Assembly: GCA_001411745.2 (NCBI GenBank)
Contig: LIQB01000008.1
Coordinates: 1-64,000, forward strand
Reading direction: 5' to 3'
DNA: 64,000 nucleotides
Source: Psychrobacter glacincola
GTDB lineage: Bacteria; Pseudomonadota; Gammaproteobacteria; Pseudomonadales; Moraxellaceae
Each line of letters begins with the position of its first letter. Within the stretch, counting starts at the first letter, position 1. The position numbers and the translations under genes were made by a program. The notes under the pieces are model-generated. The model was not told the origin of the DNA. It did not search any database and saw nothing but the letters and a program-made list of their open reading frames with translations. This document shows positions 46,561 to 57,018 of the stretch, one piece after another.

Positions 46561-47078
46561 TGTTTCATTCCTCAAATATACGATATATATTGCTACTCGT
46601 ATTGATGATTTTTTATATAGTGTAATTTTGACTCAATTCTTTATTTTTTGATCAAATCCGATTTCTGATACGTAAGTAGTGACAAAGTATTTTTGATAAA
46701 CGCTACTTTACTAGGCTCTTGATATTGCACTAATCAAGACATTTAATGACTATTAAACCCCTAATAGATACAATAGATGCTTAAAAAGCATAGTAGAAAT
46801 CAAGACATCGAAAAAGTCATCAAAATAGGTTGATGTCATTGATTATACGTCTATTAATTTGGCTCGTTGTATTAAAAATTATAACGAATAAGTGATGTAA
46901 AACACTATTTACAATTTTATTGTTACTTAATTGTACAGCCTATTTCTATTTATATAGAAATCCTATAGAATGCGTGAAAGCTGAGTAGCTGTAACTAAGA
47001 CTAGTTGAATTCTGAGAAATCTCAGCTTTCAACCTTTTTTGCTGCTACTGATCATTTCATTTTCCCGGAGAAAACCTT
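46561..47078. other. Intergenic region upstream of a lipoprotein gene
   Basis: These 518 bases are AT-rich, with no supported ORF. TTTCTAT (46943-46949) pairs with ATAGAAA (46954-46960) around TTAT, close to TATAGAAT at 46964-46971, which may be a -10 element for the lipoprotein gene. CCCGGAG just before 47079 provides an RBS. Confidence 0.5.
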
Positions 47079-47435
47079 ATGAACTTAAAATTACTTGCTC
47101 TAGCTGGTATCATGACTGCAACTATGGGCCTTACTGCCTGTGACAGCAACAAAGAAAACGCTGCTGAAGATTTATCTGACGCACAAGAAGAAGTGCAAGA
47201 TGCATCAGAAGAGCTAAACGAAGCTGCTGCTGAAGGCGAAGTAACTGCTGATGCTGACGCTGCTGTTGCTGAAGCTGAAGCTGACATCGCTGATGCTCAA
47301 GTTGCTACTGCTACTGACGAAATCGATGCTGAAGTACCTGTAGACGGTACTACTACTAGCGTTGACGTAGCTAGCGAAACTCCAGCTGTAGACGCAGCTG
47401 ACGAAGTTGTAGTTATTGAAGAACCAGCTCAGTAA
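47079..47435 (+). CDS. Acidic low-complexity lipoprotein
   Basis: This 118-residue protein has a signal peptide with the lipobox GLTAC (Cys21). The mature region is almost entirely Ala, Glu, Asp, Val and Thr, with a helical Glu/Ala/Asp stretch (about 25-80) and a Val/Thr/Pro-rich end (VVVIEEPAQ). No aromatic residues follow the signal peptide. I know no family; similar Ala/Glu-rich lipoproteins coat the envelope of Moraxellaceae (inference). Codon use is repetitive (GCT, GAA, GAC) and suggests high expression. It has its own terminator. Confidence 0.8.
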   Translation: MNLKLLALAGIMTATMGLTACDSNKENAAEDLSDAQEEVQDASEELNEAAAEGEVTADADAAVAEAEADIADAQVATATDEIDAEVPVDGTTTSVDVASETPAVDAADEVVVIEEPAQ

Positions 47436-47467
47436 TTTTATCGTTTATATGATAGAAATACTGTAGT

Positions 47468-47498
47468 AAAAAAAAGAGAGCCTAAGCTCTCTTTTTTT
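47468..47498 (+). terminator. Intrinsic terminator
   Basis: AAAAAGAGAGC pairs with GCTCTCTTTTT around CTAA, and more T follow. It ends the acidic lipoprotein gene. Confidence 0.92.
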
Positions 47499-47669
47499 GT
47501 GCGTGTCATTTACCATTGTTCATGGTTATTCATAGTTGTATATGATATTTAATGTCTCTGATCAAATGTAGATCAACCATCTCACATTAATAATAAAGCG
47601 TAACTTTAACAACCATCATGAAGTCATGATATATTTATATGTTCAGTTTTATACGATTGACAGTTACTG

Positions 47670-47969
47670 CTACTCGTCAAATAGACGCTCATCAACTTGT
47701 TGACGGAATTTTTGCCCTGTCTTGAAAGTCACCACACGGCGTGCTGATACGGCGACTGGCTCTCCTGTCTTAGGGTTGCGACCTGGACGGCTATTTTTAT
47801 CTTTAAGCTCGAAGTTGCCAAAGCCTGAAAGCTTGACCTCTTTGCCATCAATTAAACTCTCTGACAATTCATCAAAGAAATTCTCTACCAAACAGCGGCC
47901 TTCTTGGCGTGTTAGGTCAAGATGACTCATCAAATGCTCAATCATGTCAGATTTGGTTAAGGTGCTCAC
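47670..47969 (-). CDS. ihfA: Integration host factor subunit alpha
   Basis: IHF alpha pairs with IHF beta to bend DNA at specific sites. The 99-residue protein matches the family throughout: the N-terminal [10 protein letters not shown] helix, [17 protein letters not shown] (about 42-58), and the arm [20 protein letters not shown] (about 61-80) with the proline that intercalates in DNA (NPKTGEP). It is the last gene of the rpmI-rplT-pheS-pheT-ihfA block, as in E. coli, but 247 bases separate it from pheT and it has its own promoter. Confidence 0.97.
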   Translation of the reverse strand: MSTLTKSDMIEHLMSHLDLTRQEGRCLVENFFDELSESLIDGKEVKLSGFGNFELKDKNSRPGRNPKTGEPVAVSARRVVTFKTGQKFRQQVDERLFDE

Positions 47970-48038
47970 AGTACGACTCCTATGCTATGTCGTGATGTCG
48001 AATATCATGGTTTAGCGGTATGAGGGTTAATGCTAGCT

Positions 48039-48044
48039 ATTATA
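48039..48044 (-). promoter_or_regulatory. Probable -10 box of ihfA
   Basis: A minus-strand TATAAT lies about 70 bases before the ihfA start codon; the best -35 (TTGTTA) is 20 bases upstream, so spacing is long. A hairpin with a perfect 7-bp stem (TAGCCTC/GAGGCTA, 48165-48187) lies between pheT and this promoter, without a T-run. Confidence 0.45.
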
Positions 48045-48216
48045 AAGGTTTTCTAACCTCTTTTTAACAAAGACTGCTTTAAAACCCTTTATTAATAACC
48101 ACTTAACTATTTTTATGAAAAAAAATTTTATAAAATCATAATTCTTATAAATAGCAATGCCCTATAGCCTCTTTAAGAGTGAGGCTACAGAGCATGTCTA
48201 TGATAAGAGTTATATG

Positions 48217-50631
48217 TTAGCTGTCACGCAACTTTGCAGCATGTTGCTCAGTTAGTGCTTGTACCACCTTGTCAGTCGCGGTTTTAATGGCATCATCAGA
48301 TAGCGTTTGTGCATTGTCTTGCCATATTAGCGCAAAAGCTAATGAGCGCTGACCAGCTGGCACTTTGTCGCCTTGATACACATCAAACAGCCACAGATCA
48401 GCCAATAGCTCACCAGCTACGGCGCGTATCGTCGACTCTAATGTCTGTAAGCTGATTTCACTGTCTACTAAAATGGCAATATCACGGCGTACTTGTGGAA
48501 ATTTGCTTGGGGTGGTAATGGTATGCTGCTCACGGGCAAAGGTCAGTAATGGCGCAAGTGATAATTGAGCAACCCACGTAGCTGGCAAATCTAACTGCTT
48601 AGCCGTGTTAGGATGCAATTGACCCAACCAACCAATATATTCATCATCAATATAGAGCTTAGCGCTTTGACCCGGATGCAAGAAAGCAAGCTCACTGCGC
48701 TCATAGCGAATACGGGCGCTATCCATTTGTGCAGGTAATAACTGCTCAATATCATGCTTAAGATCATAAAAGTCTAACGCACGGTTTTGATACGCTTGCT
48801 CGTCCCAGACATCGCCAACTGCTACTAACGCAATACTTGGTGTCTGCACCAACTCACTAATACTTTGACCAACAAAGCTAAGCCCTGTTTCAAAGAAACG
48901 CACGCGCGGCTGCTGACGATTGAGATTATATTGCACGCAAGGCAATAAGCTTGATAGCAAAGTACGGCGCATCACGGCTAAGTCACTAGAGATAGGATTG
49001 GCCAGTGCCAGCACTTCTCCTAGGGCTTTATCATCGAGCAAGGCTTCTATTTTTGCGTCACTAAAGCTAAAGCTAATCGCCTCCATATAGCCTTTATCGA
49101 CCAGCGCCAGCTTCATCTCGTGTGTCAAGTCTGCGGTATCGTCATAATCCATGCTGACTTGCAAATGCGGCAACACGCTTGGAATATTGTCATAGCCATA
49201 GATACGCGCAATTTCTTCGATGAGGTCTTCTTTAATACTCATGTCAAAGCGATAAGAAGGTGGCGTGCAGATCAGGCTATCGGCTTGCTGCACTACCTCA
49301 AAGCCCAATTGGGTTAAGATACGAACCATGACTGCTGGCTCAATCTCAATACCGATGACATCACGAACTTTAGCAATTGGTAAAGTGATCGGTGCGCGAG
49401 CTGGCAAATGCTCACTGCTTTCTGCTTTTACTATTTGTCCGGCTTGCCCACCAGTAACGCTTGTAATCAAATCAACAGCACGTGCCAGTGCCAGCTCTGG
49501 TAACGCAAAGTCTACCCCACGCTCAAAACGTTGTGAGGCATCGGTATGTAACCCAAAACGACGTGCGCGCGCGGCAATAGCTAACTGACCAAAGAAAGCG
49601 CTTTCTACAACAATATTGGTGGTGCTATCAGTCACACTACTACGCTGACCGCCCATGATTCCGGCAAGTGCCAATGCGCCTTTATCATCAGCGATGAGCA
49701 ATTCATCACCAGTTAAGGTAATGGTTTGCTCATTCAATAAAGTAATCGTTTCTTCAGGCTGTGCCAAACGCACAACGATATCGCCCTCGATAGTATCAGC
49801 ATCAAACGCATGTAGCGGTTGACCCAATTCCATCAACACATAGTTGGTCACATCAACCAAAAAGTTGTGCGAGCGTAGTCCTGATTGAACCAGCGCATCT
49901 TGCATCCACTTTGGCGTATCGATACTACGATCAATATTGCTGATTGATTGTAGTAAATAGCGTGGGCACGCTTCAATTGCACTAACCGTTACCGCTGGGG
50001 TAGCAGTACCAGCAGCGTTTTCAGTAACTACCACATTGGTAGGAATCTCAGGCAGCTGCATTGGCAAATCATTGATAACTGATATTTCGCGTGCAATACC
50101 GCGTACACTAAAGCAATCACCGCGATTTGGCGTGATAGAGATGTCTAAGATTTGATTGTCTAAACCTAAATACTCACGGATATCCATACCAATTGGTGCA
50201 TCTGCTGGCAATTCAAGCAGACCATCAATGTCATCGACTAAATCAATTTCAGACGCGCCGCATAGCATACCGTTAGAGTCGACACCACGTAGGTTGCCAT
50301 TTTTAATTGTGAAGCCTTTCTTGTCATCGCTTGGCAATACGGCACCAACGGTAGCAACGGGTGCTTTCATACCAACAGTCACATTGGGTGCACCGCAGAC
50401 AATTTGTAATGGCTCAGCGGCACCAATATTAACCTGAGTGACGCGCAGTTTATCCGCATCTGGATGCTGCTCGACGCTGATAACTTCACCGACGACCACA
50501 CCACTGAAGGCACGGGCAACCGCAAAGCGATCGTCAATCTCAAGTCCTGCCATCGTGAGTTGTTCGGCCAATTGCTCACTGCTATTGTTGGGGTTTACCC
50601 ATTGACGTAGCCACTGTTCGCTAATTTTCAT
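48217..50631 (-). CDS. pheT: Phenylalanyl-tRNA synthetase beta subunit
   Basis: This is the 804-residue large subunit of the alpha2-beta2 PheRS. The EMAP/OB-like tRNA-binding domain (about 40-150) starts with VVVGEVISVEQHPDADKLRV. The B3/B4 editing domain lies at about 210-385, B5 at about 405-475, a synthetase-like core at about 490-690 and the ferredoxin-fold anticodon-binding domain at about 710-802 (PSKFPQVRRDIAILVD). Length is close to E. coli PheT (795). pheS lies 70 bases upstream. No frameshift is seen. Confidence 0.97.
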   Translation of the reverse strand: MKISEQWLRQWVNPNNSSEQLAEQLTMAGLEIDDRFAVARAFSGVVVGEVISVEQHPDADKLRVTQVNIGAAEPLQIVCGAPNVTVGMKAPVATVGAVLPSDDKKGFTIKNGNLRGVDSNGMLCGASEIDLVDDIDGLLELPADAPIGMDIREYLGLDNQILDISITPNRGDCFSVRGIAREISVINDLPMQLPEIPTNVVVTENAAGTATPAVTVSAIEACPRYLLQSISNIDRSIDTPKWMQDALVQSGLRSHNFLVDVTNYVLMELGQPLHAFDADTIEGDIVVRLAQPEETITLLNEQTITLTGDELLIADDKGALALAGIMGGQRSSVTDSTTNIVVESAFFGQLAIAARARRFGLHTDASQRFERGVDFALPELALARAVDLITSVTGGQAGQIVKAESSEHLPARAPITLPIAKVRDVIGIEIEPAVMVRILTQLGFEVVQQADSLICTPPSYRFDMSIKEDLIEEIARIYGYDNIPSVLPHLQVSMDYDDTADLTHEMKLALVDKGYMEAISFSFSDAKIEALLDDKALGEVLALANPISSDLAVMRRTLLSSLLPCVQYNLNRQQPRVRFFETGLSFVGQSISELVQTPSIALVAVGDVWDEQAYQNRALDFYDLKHDIEQLLPAQMDSARIRYERSELAFLHPGQSAKLYIDDEYIGWLGQLHPNTAKQLDLPATWVAQLSLAPLLTFAREQHTITTPSKFPQVRRDIAILVDSEISLQTLESTIRAVAGELLADLWLFDVYQGDKVPAGQRSLAFALIWQDNAQTLSDDAIKTATDKVVQALTEQHAAKLRDS

Positions 50632-50701
50632 AAATATCTCAGATCAGAATTTTATAATAAAGGTTTTGGAGTAAAGGTAGAGGTTTATTAAATAATAAAA
50701 T

Positions 50702-51889
<1,188 letters not shown>

Positions 51890-51980
51890 TTAGACGATAA
51901 TAAAAGCTATCTCAAAAAAGCATATTTAGCGTTGGTGCTAAAACAAGGCTGTGACATGAAGTATTAAGATAATGTGATAT

Positions 51981-52010
51981 AAAAAAAGCCACCGACCAGC
52001 GGTAGCTTTT
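51981..52010 (-). terminator. Terminator or attenuator between rplT and pheS
   Basis: On the minus strand AAAAGCTACCG pairs with CGGTGGCTTTT (one T-G wobble) around CTGGT, and more T follow. It lies about 100 bases after the rplT stop and 215 before pheS, where E. coli has its pheM attenuator. Here I find no Phe-rich leader peptide. Confidence 0.85.
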
Positions 52011-52109
52011 ATTAATATCATACTATTAATCAATATTATCCCTGTCCATATAGATAACTACTTGTAAATTCTGACTAAACAAGCAGCAACCCTAAAGGAA
52101 GGTTAATAT

Positions 52110-52466
52110 TTATGCTAATGCCGCTTTTGCTTTTTCGACCAACGCTGTGAAAGTCGCTGCATCATGCATAGCGATGTCAGCAAGTACGCGACGATCGACA
52201 GTGATGTTAGCCAATTTCATGCCATTGATAAAGCGGCTGTAGCTTAAGCCGTTTAAGCGTGCACCAGCATTGATACGTGCAATCCAAAGACGACGGAAGG
52301 TACGTTTTTTGTTGCGACGGTCACGATAAGCATATTGACCAGCTTTGGTCACTGCTTGTACCGCTACGCGGTAAACACGTGAACGGGCACCGTAGTAGCC
52401 TTTTGCGCGTTTTAGGATTTTTTTGTGACGACGATTCGCCTGTACACCACGTTTTACACGGGCCAT
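52110..52466 (-). CDS. rplT: 50S ribosomal protein L20
   Basis: This 118-residue protein is L20, an early-assembly 23S rRNA binder and, in E. coli, translational repressor of its own operon. [19 protein letters not shown] and [20 protein letters not shown] are diagnostic. It follows rpmI by 150 bases, which is wider than usual. Confidence 0.98.
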   Translation of the reverse strand: MARVKRGVQANRRHKKILKRAKGYYGARSRVYRVAVQAVTKAGQYAYRDRRNKKRTFRRLWIARINAGARLNGLSYSRFINGMKLANITVDRRVLADIAMHDAATFTALVEKAKAALA

Positions 52467-52616
52467 AAATTACTCCAAGATTTCTTTAATCATTATTAAA
52501 CGAATCACGATGTCATCGAATAGTAGACATCGCTATCAGATTGCAAAGTCAGATATTTTTAATCCAGTCGCTATAAATTAAACAGCACTTAATTAAAGAT
52601 AAATGACGATAGCCTA

Positions 52617-52814
52617 CTAGATGTATGGGCACATGCGACGAACTGCTGCTTCGTCAGACTTGTCCACCATCTTTAGACCGCGCAACTGGCGAATACGCTT
52701 AGCTGATTTCTTGGTCAAGATATGGCTTTTGTTTGCTTGCTTACGCTTGAAGCCGTTCGCTGTTTTTTTGAAGCGTTTAGCTGCACCGCTTCTGGTTTTC
52801 ATCTTAACTTTCAT
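52617..52814 (-). CDS. rpmI: 50S ribosomal protein L35
   Basis: This 65-residue basic protein is L35. [20 protein letters not shown] and the ending RRMCPYI are diagnostic. It is the first gene of the ribosomal block here: infC, which normally precedes it, is absent from at least the adjacent 11 kb. Its own promoter lies upstream. Confidence 0.98.
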   Translation of the reverse strand: MKVKMKTRSGAAKRFKKTANGFKRKQANKSHILTKKSAKRIRQLRGLKMVDKSDEAAVRRMCPYI

Positions 52815-52925
52815 GATGATTTGCCTCTTTGTCTTTGATAGAACCTGGTCGTCAAATAGTTAATAACGAATAGTGGCTGTAAAAACACCCACTAAACCTC
52901 TATTTGCCTCGAGGTGGGAGGCGGT

Positions 52926-52955
52926 ATTTTAGCAGATAATGCACTGTTTTGCCAA
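52926..52955 (-). promoter_or_regulatory. Promoter of the rpmI-rplT operon
   Basis: On the minus strand TTGGCA (52950-52955) and TAAAAT (52926-52931) are 18 bases apart, followed by a GC-rich discriminator ACCGCC. It gives a leader of about 105 bases. The MITE starts 22 bases upstream of the -35. Confidence 0.65.
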
Positions 52956-52977
52956 GGAAACTTTTACGCCTCGCTTA

Positions 52978-53146
52978 GGGCGTGTGCTCAATCTGAACGA
53001 AAGCAAATAAATGGACTGAAAACGGTTAAATTTTGCCAAGCTATGTCAAACAGCTGGTTCATATCTCGATATTATTTGCGCTATTTTCCTTGTTTGACGG
53101 CAATTTATCTCATTCTTATCATCATTTTTAAAATGAGGACACGCCC
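52978..53146 (+). repeat. MITE-like element, copy B
   Basis: This 169-bp element begins with GGGCGTGTGCTCA and ends with TGAGGACACGCCC, flanked by TA on both sides. Its right 100 bases match copy A (31450-31619), including ATATCTCGATATTATTTGCG and the terminal inverted repeat. The left half is more diverged. No transposase is encoded; it depends on a related element elsewhere (inference). Confidence 0.82.
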
Positions 53147-53409
53147 TAGTAGGCATGACAGTGGATAATGGGTATCAGCCCATTTATAAAGATTTTAGTC
53201 AAAACACTCATAAAACTGCGGATTTACCGCCAAATAGATTGAATGTCAGCTTAAGCTGTGCTTAAGTAGAGACTGAACCTTAGTATAAGCTGAGCGCTAA
53301 TAATACAAAGTTATTTATAACACTTATCGAGCGTCTATCGTACGATGACGCTACCAACCTACACCATGATTAGCAGCACTCATAGCCTGCAATCAATCTA
53401 GGAGATAAC

Positions 53410-53853
53410 GTGTCAAAACAAGAATTAGACTTTGATAACGACATATTTGTCTTTGAAACAGTGATGCGTGTGCGTCATATTGAGCTTGATATGGCTCAGT
53501 ACCTGACGCTCGAATCATTGACGGCATTGCTATGTGAGGCGCGGCAAAGATTTTTTTACTCTAAAGGTATTAAAGAGATCGATGCAGATTATCACGGTTT
53601 AATTATCGATGAGTTACAGCTAAGTATTGTCAGTCGCATACGGGCGCGTGAAGAGCTATTATTTGAAGTAGGCGTTGAGCCGTTATACGATAATGGTGGC
53701 ACTATAGTGATAAAAATCACCCGTATGCATAATGGAGAAACAGTAGCCAAGGCGCGGCAGCATTTTGTCAATTATGACTTTCGCCTCAATAAATCGATTG
53801 CGCTTGATAAAATTATGAAAGAAGCGCTGTACCCACATCTCTACAGGATTTGA
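53410..53853 (+). CDS. Hotdog-fold acyl-CoA thioesterase-like protein
   Basis: This 147-residue protein fits the 4HBT/YbgC-like thioesterase superfamily: FETVMRVRHIELDMAQYL at about 14-31, then the central helix LTALLCEARQRFFYSKGI, and strands LQLSIVSRIRAREELLFEVGV and GGTIVIKITRMHNGETVAKA. The usual DxDxxGHxNN active-site stretch is replaced by HIELDMAQYLT, so catalysis is uncertain. It starts with GTG, well supported by AGGAG six bases upstream. It lies between MITE copy B and a lone MITE end three bases after its stop codon. Confidence 0.8.
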   Translation: MSKQELDFDNDIFVFETVMRVRHIELDMAQYLTLESLTALLCEARQRFFYSKGIKEIDADYHGLIIDELQLSIVSRIRAREELLFEVGVEPLYDNGGTIVIKITRMHNGETVAKARQHFVNYDFRLNKSIALDKIMKEALYPHLYRI

Positions 53854-53855
53854 TA

Positions 53856-53869
53856 TTGAGGACATGCCC
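53856..53869 (+). repeat. Solo inverted-repeat end of the MITE family
   Basis: TTGAGGACATGCCC followed by TA matches the right end of copies A and B with one or two changes. No matching inner sequence precedes it. It begins two bases after the stop codon of the thioesterase gene. Confidence 0.65.
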
Positions 53870-53966
53870 TAATGCTAACCGCTTTTTTATTCAGACCATA
53901 AATAGAATCCGTTACGATTCACTTATTCCCCTTTGATTTCTATATAAATAAGAAGACAGATATATT

Positions 53967-54821
53967 ATGACTTTACCTGCTTGGCTGACTGCCATAAAAT
54001 TTAATGATGATGGTTTGATTCCTGCAATTGCTCAAGATCATAAGTCTGGGCGTATTTTGATGATGGCTTGGATGAATGCCGAAGCACTACAGTTAACCGC
54101 GCAAACGCAGACAGCGGTTTATTTTTCGCGCTCACGTGCCAAATTGTGGCATAAGGGCGAGTCATCGGGTCATACTCAGACCGTACATGACATTCGCTTG
54201 GACTGTGATGCAGACGTGATTGTCCTTAGTGTCACTCAGGTTGGCGGTATCGCTTGCCATACTGGTCGCGAGTCTTGCTTCTATCAGCGTTTAGATTTGT
54301 CGGGCCAAACGCCTGAATGGCAAACCGTCGATAAGGTATTAAAAGACCCTGCTGATATTTATCATTCAAGCGATGCAGCAAAATCCATTCCTAAAACTAA
54401 CGAGACGCAGGCTCACGATGTAATCCCTTCAGATGCCAAGCACAGTCAACATGACAGCGACACTACCAATCGCTCTATTTTGCAGCAGCTTGACGGTGTA
54501 TTGGCAGAGCGTAAACAAGCGGATGCTGATAGCTCGTACGTGGCAAGCTTATACGCAAAGGGTTTAAATAAAATTCTAGAGAAAGTTGGCGAAGAGAGTA
54601 CTGAAAGTATCATTGCCGCCAAAGATTTTGCCAATTGCGACGAAAATAGCAATAAAGCGCAATATGATGACGCTCGTCATGAGCTCATCTATGAAGTGGC
54701 CGATGTCTGGTTTCATACCTTGGTTGGACTGGCGTGGTTCGATATTGAGTCGGATGCAGTATTAAATGAGCTAGGTCGACGTTTTGGTCTATCAGGTATC
54801 GATGAAAAGGCGGCGCGATAG
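53967..54821 (+). CDS. hisIE: Bifunctional phosphoribosyl-AMP cyclohydrolase / phosphoribosyl-ATP diphosphatase
   Basis: This fusion carries out steps 2 and 3 of histidine biosynthesis. The HisI part (about 1-115) has [28 protein letters not shown] and the zinc-binding [11 protein letters not shown]. The HisE part (about 170-280) has [16 protein letters not shown] and [14 protein letters not shown] polar linker of some 55 residues joins them, much longer than in E. coli, giving 284 residues rather than about 203. It lies immediately upstream of tatABC, as in Pseudomonas, where hisI and hisE precede tat. Confidence 0.94.
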   Translation: MTLPAWLTAIKFNDDGLIPAIAQDHKSGRILMMAWMNAEALQLTAQTQTAVYFSRSRAKLWHKGESSGHTQTVHDIRLDCDADVIVLSVTQVGGIACHTGRESCFYQRLDLSGQTPEWQTVDKVLKDPADIYHSSDAAKSIPKTNETQAHDVIPSDAKHSQHDSDTTNRSILQQLDGVLAERKQADADSSYVASLYAKGLNKILEKVGEESTESIIAAKDFANCDENSNKAQYDDARHELIYEVADVWFHTLVGLAWFDIESDAVLNELGRRFGLSGIDEKAAR

Positions 54822-55009
54822 TTTCTATAAGCTTGACCATTGCCCTGTTTGATTATTGTTGATTTCACCTTTTTGTCACAAGTGCAGGTTATAATATAGC
54901 TCTGTTTTACTTCGCATTGTATGTCGAGGCTGTTTATTGAGTATAACGATATTCGATACACCCAAAGTAGGCATACAAAGACTGAAAATCAAGACACAAG
55001 GATACCTTT

Positions 55010-55252
55010 ATGGGTAGTTTTTCTATTACGCATTGGCTGATTTTATTGGTGGTAGTGGTGGTCGTATTTGGCACCTCGAAGCTTAGAAATGCTGGCAAAG
55101 ATTTGGGCGGCGCAGTCAAAGGCTTCAAAGAAGCGGTCAAAGACGAAAATACTGAGCATGCTAAAAAGCATGTGGTGCTCGATCATGATGGCAATGCACA
55201 CACTGAAGAGCGCCCAACAACCACCAAGGTTGATGACACGCATAATGTATAG
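55010..55252 (+). CDS. tatA: Sec-independent translocase subunit TatA
   Basis: TatA oligomers form the pore for folded twin-arginine substrates. The 80-residue protein has one N-terminal membrane helix (about 4-21, [16 protein letters not shown]), the FGTSKL hinge and an amphipathic helix ([19 protein letters not shown]), with an acidic tail. AAGGATACC is the RBS. A TATAAT at 54890-54895 may give it a promoter apart from hisIE. tatB starts 41 bases after its stop. Confidence 0.95.
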   Translation: MGSFSITHWLILLVVVVVVFGTSKLRNAGKDLGGAVKGFKEAVKDENTEHAKKHVVLDHDGNAHTEERPTTTKVDDTHNV

Positions 55253-55293
55253 CCTCTAGACAGTGACCTTTTAGACAATGACATCGGAACATT

Positions 55294-55989
55294 ATGTTTG
55301 ATATCGGCTTTTCTGAACTACTCCTCTTTGGTGTTATCGCCCTAATCGTCTTGGGCCCAGAAAAACTGCCACAGGCAGCGCGTACCGCTGGGCAGTGGTA
55401 TGCCAAAATTCGCAGCACGGTATCCACACTGCAATCTGAAATCGAAGCTGAGCTTGATTTGGCAGAGACCCGCCAGCTTATGCAAAAAGAGCTTGCCAAA
55501 ATTCGCCAGACTGAAGCAGATATGAGGCGTGAGATGGCGGAGATGCGCGGCAGTATGCAAGAGTTTGAATCCTCGCAAAACCAGCATTTAAAAGCATCGC
55601 GTGATTCAGGCGATGACAATACGCCTAGACAAAGTAGTCAAGCCAGTAGTGAGAATGATGATAATCGACCAGTGCAGCCAAAAGCGTTTGACTACGCCTA
55701 TGACAGTATTAGACAGGCTGAGAAACCAGAAAGCCCTGAGCAGTCATCGGCACAAGGCGATAATGATAGTCTAAAAACTCACTGCAGTGATAACGCCAAT
55801 CCAGTGTCTCAAACCATCACAACTAGACCGTGGGAAAATATGTGGTTTCGTCTTGGTGCTTATGATAAAGCGCGTCGTTTGCCGCAACCGCCCTACTTAC
55901 CAAATTATAAAGCCGATATCTTACTAAACAGCCATATAGACAGTCCTTTACCTAAACAGGCTTCTGTTAATGAGCAGGAGAGTCATTAG
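55294..55989 (+). CDS. tatB: Sec-independent translocase subunit TatB
   Basis: TatB joins TatC in the twin-arginine receptor complex. The start MFDIGFSELLLFGVIALIVL (membrane helix) and GPEKLP hinge are classical, followed by an amphipathic helix (about 24-100). At 231 residues it is longer than E. coli TatB (171). The extra C-terminal half is polar and ends in a conserved-looking Pro/Tyr segment (RRLPQPPYLPNYKADILL). Its stop codon overlaps the tatC GTG by one base. Confidence 0.93.
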   Translation: MFDIGFSELLLFGVIALIVLGPEKLPQAARTAGQWYAKIRSTVSTLQSEIEAELDLAETRQLMQKELAKIRQTEADMRREMAEMRGSMQEFESSQNQHLKASRDSGDDNTPRQSSQASSENDDNRPVQPKAFDYAYDSIRQAEKPESPEQSSAQGDNDSLKTHCSDNANPVSQTITTRPWENMWFRLGAYDKARRLPQPPYLPNYKADILLNSHIDSPLPKQASVNEQESH

Positions 55990-56873
55990 TGGGCTTATTT
56001 AAACGTAAAAAAAGCCGTCAAGAAAAAGTCGCGGATTCAGATATCGAGACCTCAACAGCTACCATTGATGGTAATGTCGACAGCAATACTGAGGACTCTG
56101 GCGATATCCTAAGCTCACTTGGCGATATGCCGATTACCGAGCATTTGATTGAACTGCGTCATCATTTGATTAAGATATGTGTTGCCGTACTGGTCATATT
56201 CTTGGCTTTGGTCGGATTTTCACGCGAGCTCTATGATTTTTTGTCCAACCCATTGGTTGCCCAGTTGCCTGCCAACGCAACGATGATCGCGACGGATATC
56301 ACCTCTAACTTTATGGCACCGATACGCCTGACTGTTTTTGTCGCTGCATTCTTTGCAATGCCCTACATCTTGTATCAAATCTGGTCGTTTGTCGCTCCTG
56401 GTCTCTATAAAAAAGAGAAAAAAATCGCTATTCCCGTTTTAATGTCCTCTATATTTTTATTTTATGCGGGTGTGGCTTTCTCTTATTTTATTGTCCTTAA
56501 AGGCGTTCTCAAATTCTTTATTATGTTCGCGCCGCAGAACGTCTTGCCAATGACCGATATCGATAGTTATTTAAGTTTTGCACTCAAACTCTTTATGGTA
56601 TTTGGTTTAACCTTTGAGATTCCAGTCGTCACCTTGCTATTGATATTGACGGGTGTCGTCTCCATTCAGAGCTTAGAAGATAAACGCCGTTATATTATTG
56701 TCGGCTGTTTCGCCGTTGCTGCGGTCGTGACACCGCCTGATGGGGTGTCGATGTTGATGCTCGCCATTCCGATGTGGTTGTTGTTTGAGCTAGGATTATT
56801 TTTAGCGAAAATTTTAATTAAAGAAGAGCACAGTCCTGCTTTAGCAAGCGATACAGGGTTAAATAAAGAATAA
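55989..56873 (+). CDS. tatC: Sec-independent translocase subunit TatC
   Basis: This 294-residue polytopic protein recognises twin-arginine signal peptides. The GTG start overlaps the tatB stop (TAGTG). After a 48-residue cytosolic tail come PITEHLIELRHHLIKI (signal-binding region, residues from about 50) and six membrane helices, with the conserved FMAPIRLTVFVA and YQIWSFVAPGLYKKEK motifs. The N-terminal tail is longer than in E. coli. It ends the hisIE-tatABC cluster; hairpins follow. Confidence 0.95.
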   Translation: MGLFKRKKSRQEKVADSDIETSTATIDGNVDSNTEDSGDILSSLGDMPITEHLIELRHHLIKICVAVLVIFLALVGFSRELYDFLSNPLVAQLPANATMIATDITSNFMAPIRLTVFVAAFFAMPYILYQIWSFVAPGLYKKEKKIAIPVLMSSIFLFYAGVAFSYFIVLKGVLKFFIMFAPQNVLPMTDIDSYLSFALKLFMVFGLTFEIPVVTLLLILTGVVSIQSLEDKRRYIIVGCFAVAAVVTPPDGVSMLMLAIPMWLLFELGLFLAKILIKEEHSPALASDTGLNKE

Positions 56874-56976
56874 CATCACTTATCAGATACTTATTCCAAA
56901 AACAGCCAACGCGCTAATCTGTTACTATAACCTGCTGTTTTCCACCTTTATTTTCTATGAGTTTTTGTATTATTGT

Positions 56977-57011
56977 CATGTGCGCTTGCAAGCATTTTGC
57001 AAGTGCACATG
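56977..57011 (+). other. Long perfect hairpin after tatC
   Basis: CATGTGCGCTTGCAA pairs over 15 bp with TTGCAAGTGCACATG (one G-T wobble) around GCATT. No T-run follows. A second hairpin, a proper terminator, begins eight bases later. It may be an mRNA stabiliser or a binding site. Confidence 0.75.
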
Positions 57012-57018
57012 ATGAGTC

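Noticed and set aside
52016..52060. Short ORFs between rplT and pheS as a pheM homologue
   Set aside because: None has a run of Phe codons; one hydrophobic frame reads through the terminator and lacks an RBS.
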